From positions 1 through 23,010 of the forward strand of contig JAMYHX010000596.1 of assembly GCA_025529335.1 (NCBI GenBank): DNA of 23,010 nucleotides, written 5' to 3'. The notes under the pieces were generated by a model that worked only from the letters and a program-made list of their open reading frames with translations, searched no databases and was not told the DNA's origin. Below, piece after piece: positions 19,008 to 23,010 of this stretch (within the stretch, counting starts at the first letter, position 1; each line of letters starts with the position of its first letter). Both the position numbers and the translations under genes were made by a program. Source of the DNA: Rhizopus sp. PT2906 (Eukaryota; Mucoromycota; Mucoromycetes; Mucorales; Rhizopodaceae).

Positions 19008-19126
19008 ATATGTTTTTGAATTATGCTTTGAGAGATAGCCTGATTTTTTTTTCTTGTTAAAAAATATATAAAGAACTTGCTTTTATTTACACAAATAACA
19101 TTCCTTTTTATTATCATTACACACAA

Positions 19127-20780
19127 TTAAAGCTTGGTTCTCAAGAGCTTTACAACCTTGACTTGAGTATATTCTTGGAGGGCATATTTACCAAGTTCTT
19201 TACCAAAGCCAGATTGTTTATAACCACCAAATGGAGTAGATTGATCAAATACATCATAACAGTTAATCCACATAGTACCAGCCTTCACTTCATTTGTCAC
19301 TTTGATAGCAACATCGATATCCTTGGTATATACACCACCAGCTAAGCCATATTCAGAGTCATTAGCAAGTTCGATTGCTTCATCAATGTCTTTGAAAGTG
19401 CCAATGGCAACAACAGGACCAAAGATTTCTTCTCGCATGATACGCATGTCATTATGGCAGTTCACAAAGACAGTAGGTTCAATGTAGTAACCCGTTTTGC
19501 CCCAACGCTTTCCACCATAAGCTACCTTGGCTCCTTCCTTTTTGCCAATCTCGATGTAGTTCAAGATCTTTTCAAATTGAGACTTGTTGATCTGAGGACC
19601 TTGGAAGGTATCTTCATCAAAGGGGTCACCAATCTTGATCTTCTTGGCTTCCTCAATGAAAAGTTCGACAAACTTGTCATGAACAGATTCATGAACAAAG
19701 ATACGGGAGCCAGCATTACAACTCTGTCCGTGATTGTTAAAGATACCACCACAGGCCCAATAAGCGGCACTTGCAAGATCAGCGTCAGCACATACTATTT
19801 GAGCAGACTTGCCACCCAATTCAAGTTGAAGTTTCTTGAGGTTACTGCCAGCGCTTGCTTCCATGATTTTACGGCCGGTGAAGGTTGAACCTGTGAATGC
19901 CATCTTGCTTACTTTTGGATGAGCAGTCAAATAAGCACCTGTTGTGTGTCCAAAACCTGTAATCACATTGACGACGCCCTGAACGTAGAAATAGAAAGGT
20001 GAGTATAATGGATCCATGATTACTTCTTTGAACTTACAGCAGGAAATCCAGCTTCCTTGACGAGTTCAGCAAATTTCAAAGTAGACAACGGTGTAACTTC
20101 AGAAGACTTCATGACAACTGAGAAGCGGGTTATTAAGCACTCTTTTTTTTTTTTAAGTATACAACTTACTGCAGTTACCGGCTGCCAAAGCAGGAGCAAA
20201 CTTCCATGCAGCCATCATCGTAGGATAGTTCCAAGGAATGACAGCACCGACAACACCAAGAGGTTCGTGACGAGTATAACACAGCTTGTCAAATGTAGTG
20301 TCAATGGTCTTACCGTGGATCTTGTCAGCCCAACCAGCAAAATAACGATAGCAGTTGATAGAATCTGCAACGTCAACATCACGAGCAATGACAAAGGATT
20401 TACCATTATCGACAGCATCAAGAGTAGCAAGTTCATCCTTATCGCGTTCCATTAAATCGGCAAGCTTGTTTAAGAGACGTCCACGTTCAGCAGGAGCGAC
20501 CTTACGCCAGGTTGTGTAATAACATTGATAAGCAGCGTCAACAGCAAGGTTGACATCGCTTTCATCAGCAGAATGAACCTTACAGAGAACTTGTTCATTT
20601 GCAGGATTGATAGTTTCAATTAAAGGGCCACGACCGGGAACAAAGTCATTGTTAATGAAAAGTTGGGTATGAACTAGTATAACGTTTAAGCCCTGATTTA
20701 TATAATAGATACATGTATATATTACCTTTGATTGTCTTTCCGTTGGATAAACTAATGGTTTGAATATCGGATTGTGTCAT
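19127..20780 (-). CDS. NAD(P)-dependent aldehyde dehydrogenase
   Basis: Minus strand, exons 20780-20726, 20673-20170, 20117-20038 and 19978-19127; 496 residues, normal for the ALDH superfamily. Visible motifs are GAVIPWNYPTMMAAWK (catalytic Asn in PWN), FTGSTFTGR (cofactor loop), LELGGKSA with the general base Glu near residue 266, NHGQSCNAGSR with the nucleophile Cys near residue 300, and EEIFGPVVAI. It oxidises aldehydes such as acetaldehyde to acids. There is no obvious mitochondrial presequence (MTQSDIQTISL), so it is likely cytosolic. The C-terminal tripeptide TKL is a weak peroxisomal-like signal only. Codon use is C-rich, suggesting good expression. A TATA-like element lies about 75-85 bases upstream. 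It is convergent with CFT2, 119 bases apart. Confidence 0.95.
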
Positions 20781-20851
20781 TCTTTATGAAAAAGAGATAA
20801 GAAAAAAGAGAGAGATGAAAAGGCTGAATTAGATTTGTTAACATTTTAGCC

Positions 20852-20864
20852 CTTTTTATAAATA
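20852..20864 (-). promoter_or_regulatory. TATA box of the aldehyde dehydrogenase gene
   Basis: On the minus strand this reads ATTTATAAAAAGG, 70-85 bases before the ATG. Upstream on the plus strand there are a CCAAT word (21072-21077) and an AAGGGG stress-element-like word near 21040. These are candidate sites only. Confidence 0.45.
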
Positions 20865-21274
20865 TATCATCCGAACCTTGTTTCACACAGGCCAAGTTGC
20901 ATCACTTTGCATTAAAGAAAGCAAAAGAGGCTGCTGTTTCAAACAACTTTACATGGAAAAAGAAATTAAAGACGTCTGGTTTATAACGCACAAGATCAAA
21001 TGAGGTTGGATGCATTGTAAAGGATTTTATTTTTAAACAAGGGGACGTTTTGAATAAATTTATGCAAAGCGGCCAATTACTTTCTGACTAATGAAATGGC
21101 TGATTTGCCATAGTTTTTCGTGGGAAGAGCCAAGTATGACAAATCTCCGTTACACGGCTTATTTTTTACTCTACCAATTTAGGAGAATACGCTTAAAGAC
21201 GAGAGAAATCAACCTAAACCTACACGTCTCATTTGTTTATATAAGCTTATTTTAATAATACATAGATAATGGAC

Positions 21275-21867
21275 AAGTTGATTAATCAGTTTGACAGTAC
21301 TTCCGATACCTTCATGATCAAAAAAGGATAGTCCAACATGTTTGTTACAGTACGACCGGTAAATATTTATTCAATGACCATCGTTTTAACGATAAAGAGT
21401 TTATTTTTGGTTATTAAAAGCCTCTCATAAGCATCTCTCAGGCATGCTTCCAAGTCTAGTTATATCTATATTTCTGCAAGGACTTTTTAAGCGACTACGA
21501 TACTAACCTTGGGCAGCTTTATACAAGAAGGAAAACTTCCTTCTAGCTTTCTTGCTGGTTGCTCACCAGTATCAGAAATAAAAATGTTGTTGAGAAAGGA
21601 ATCAGCAACTCTTTTGGGGGCAGTAAGGCCATTCTTTTTTCTTTACAGATCAGCTCTGACCATGTTAGTATCTGCATCAAAGGCATAGCAGCTTAAAAAC
21701 ATGTAAGATACTTCGCGTGGAGTTATTTTTTAGTTCAAAATGGGATTCATATGGTGAAAGGACGATTGCCTGTGTTGTATAAAAGTCAGACAAATCAACA
21801 ACATACCAAAGGGAATATATTGTTGAAAAGAAGAGCTAAAAGTAGGGTTTGAATAAGAGCTTTTATA
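21275..21867 (-). pseudogene. Possible degraded or very small gene, minus strand
   Basis: Downstream of TATAAAA (21867-21861) the minus strand reads MFLSCYAFDADTNMVRADL from ATG 21702, meets TAA, then continues in the same frame with LTAPKRVADSFLNN and GEQPARKLEGSFPSC to another stop. Read as one frame it is a broken gene. Alternatively three exons (21702-21647, 21542-21508, 21455-21367) splice with GTAAAG/CTAG and GTTAGT/CTAG borders into a 59-residue helical protein. Further down, TVTNMLDYPFLIMKVSEV is open to a stop near 21287. I recognise no family. Both readings are weak. Confidence 0.3.
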
Positions 21868-22465
21868 GGGGAAAATGTTGTCAATGTGATTATATATATC
21901 ATTATCTGGTTGTAGGTATGAAAGGATAGTAGAATGTATGTTGTACTGAAAGATAATGGCCTATCTCATTAAACACGTCAGCTTTCTTTCGTCATAAGAT
22001 CGCGCATCACTTCTATAAGGTTGCGCTTCTCTACTAAAAGGGTTATAATTTCCCATAGCTCTTTTTTATATATCAGGTTTGTTTATTCTTGGAATAACAG
22101 ATGATGTTTATGTTTATATTTCTAAGAGAGAGAGAAAGAGAGCTATTCAACAAAGTGTCTCATACTATTTAATGTCTGCTTACTTGTCACTTGAGCTTTG
22201 GATGTTTAAATTATACTACTTTAAATTATCAGGATATACATAAACATGATGACAGGATTAAAAAGTACTCTCTATCTCTTTCTAAATTAAGCCAAGTTGC
22301 TATATGTCACAATCCCGCGACTAAATTCATGCCCGAATCAGTCAGGCATCATCACTGTGCCCATTCTCTGTCTGAGGTTAAAGAAGCGGACTTAGTTCCC
22401 TTTATTTGTTCTTTGTGTACACGCGTGCCTCTGCTTTTTTTCTTTTCTTCTTCTTCTTGCACAAT

Positions 22466-23010
22466 ATGACTCCAACCCCTATTCAAGAATACCCTGTACA
22501 TGGCCTTATGCCCAAACAGGACACCCAAGCAGCAAGCTTTATCAAAAAGTACCCACAATATGACGGTAGAGGAACAGTGATAGCTATTCTCGATACAGGC
22601 AAGTATAAAACAATGGGAGATAAGATGTTTATCCCTTATTCATTTTTGTCTATTTAGGCGTCGACCCAGGAGCAGCAGGCATGCAGGTATAGTAACATAT
22701 AGTCATGAGAGAATGTCGTATTAAAGTCGATATTACAGGTTACAACAGATGGAAAACCAAAGATTATTGATATCGTAGACTGTACTGGTGGAGGTAAATT
22801 AAAAAAAAAAAGGTATCCAATTGAGGGCGACATTAAGCTCTCTTGTCTAGGTGATGTTGATACATCAAAAAAAGTAAAGCCAACAGTTAAGGATGGTGTA
22901 AGCACCATAGAGGGTTTAAGTGGACGCAAGCTGATTTTGGATAATTCATGGAACAACCCAAGTGGTGAATACAGAGTTGGTGTTAAGCGTGCATATGAAC
23001 TATTCCCAAC
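22466..23010 (+). CDS. TPP2: Tripeptidyl peptidase II, N-terminal part
   Basis: Exons 22466-22598, 22658-22686, 22739-22793 and 22851 to the window edge give about 125 residues of a protein that is normally about 1,250 long. The match to TPP II is strong: PVHGLMPKQDTQAASF, YDGRGTVIAILDTGVDPGA, MQVTTDGKPKIIDIVD, GLSGRKL, then NNPSGEYRVGVK. ILDTG contains the catalytic Asp (residue 43) of the subtilisin (S8) triad; His and Ser lie outside. TPP II is a giant cytosolic complex that removes tripeptides from N-termini downstream of the proteasome. Intron 1 (22599-22657) uses a GC donor (GCAAGT) inside the Gly codon just after the catalytic Asp-Thr. The second exon is only 29 nt. The gene is cut by the window end. 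Confidence 0.95.

Larger units (their letters stand above)
20781..22465. other. Long spacer between aldehyde dehydrogenase and TPP2
   Basis: This is the longest gene-poor stretch. The left part is the ALDH promoter. The middle (21275-21870) contains minus-strand coding-looking runs broken by stops, with a TATAAAA at 21861-21867. Around 21980-22060 the minus strand again looks protein-like (ELWEIITLLVEKRN in one frame). A GA-rich run (22124-22142) and the TPP2 leader, pyrimidine-rich at 22433-22460, complete it. No tRNA or snoRNA is recognised. Confidence 0.5.

Noticed and set aside
19302..20455. Plus-strand ORFs of 60-144 residues over the aldehyde dehydrogenase
   Set aside because: They are antisense shadows of the well-supported ALDH exons.
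22191..22469. 92-residue plus-strand ORF before TPP2
   Set aside because: It is out of frame with TPP2, spans its leader and pyrimidine tract, and its product (ending FFFSSSSCTI) looks non-coding.
22599..22604. GTATAA donor at 22603 for TPP2 intron 1
   Set aside because: It would shift the frame relative to the conserved DTGVDPG motif; the GC donor four bases upstream keeps it.

Overview
The window is compact, AT-rich, intron-dense nuclear DNA from a fungus, most likely an early-diverging lineage such as Mucoromycota. I infer this from DASH-type DAM1, MRD1, COA4 and fungal DHA1 transporter homologues, introns of about 45-65 nt with GTAAGT-like donors and CTAAC-like branch points, T-rich leaders, AATAAA signals, and a Fanzor (eukaryotic TnpB-like) C-terminus at the left edge. 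The genus cannot be fixed from sequence alone. Every spliced model below was built by hand, and each complete CDS sums to a whole number of codons.

Layout, left to right. 1-240: 3' end of a Fanzor-like RNA-guided nuclease gene, followed at once by an RNA hairpin that could belong to its guide RNA. 241-1156: AT-rich spacer with inverted repeats and one doubtful small ORF. 1157-2800 (+): MFS DHA1 exporter. 3138-4676 (+): arrestin-fold protein. 4845-6650 (-): PAAF1/Rpn14-type proteasome WD40 chaperone, 11 exons. 6845-9469 (-): MRD1, a five-RRM rRNA-processing factor whose start codon is split by an intron. 9622-10142 (+): mitochondrial ribosomal protein mL43. 10220-11250 (+): DAM1 with an unusual C-terminal winged-helix-like region. 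11298-11564 (-): doubtful small ORF. 11739-12367 (+): ribosomal protein uS8 (RPS22), whose 236-nt intron holds a clear H/ACA snoRNA resembling yeast snR44. 12442-13553 (-): dysferlin-domain (Spo73/Pex30-like) protein. 13683-15960 (+): RasGEF. 15949-16170 (-): COA4 twin CX9C protein. 16238-19007 (+): CPSF100/CFT2. 19127-20780 (-): aldehyde dehydrogenase. 20781-22465: long spacer with coding-looking scraps on the minus strand. 22466-23010 (+): 5' end of tripeptidyl peptidase II.

Most genes are unrelated housekeeping functions packed tightly, several sharing short divergent promoters (67-152 bp between start codons). Some common themes are visible: ribosome synthesis (MRD1, uS8, the snoRNA, mL43), protein turnover (PAAF1, TPP2), mRNA 3'-end formation (CFT2) and mitochondrial assembly (COA4, mL43). 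The least ordinary elements are the Fanzor terminus, the intronic snoRNA, the split start codon, two GC-AG introns, the DAM1 extension and the coding-like relics at 21.3-22.1 kb.
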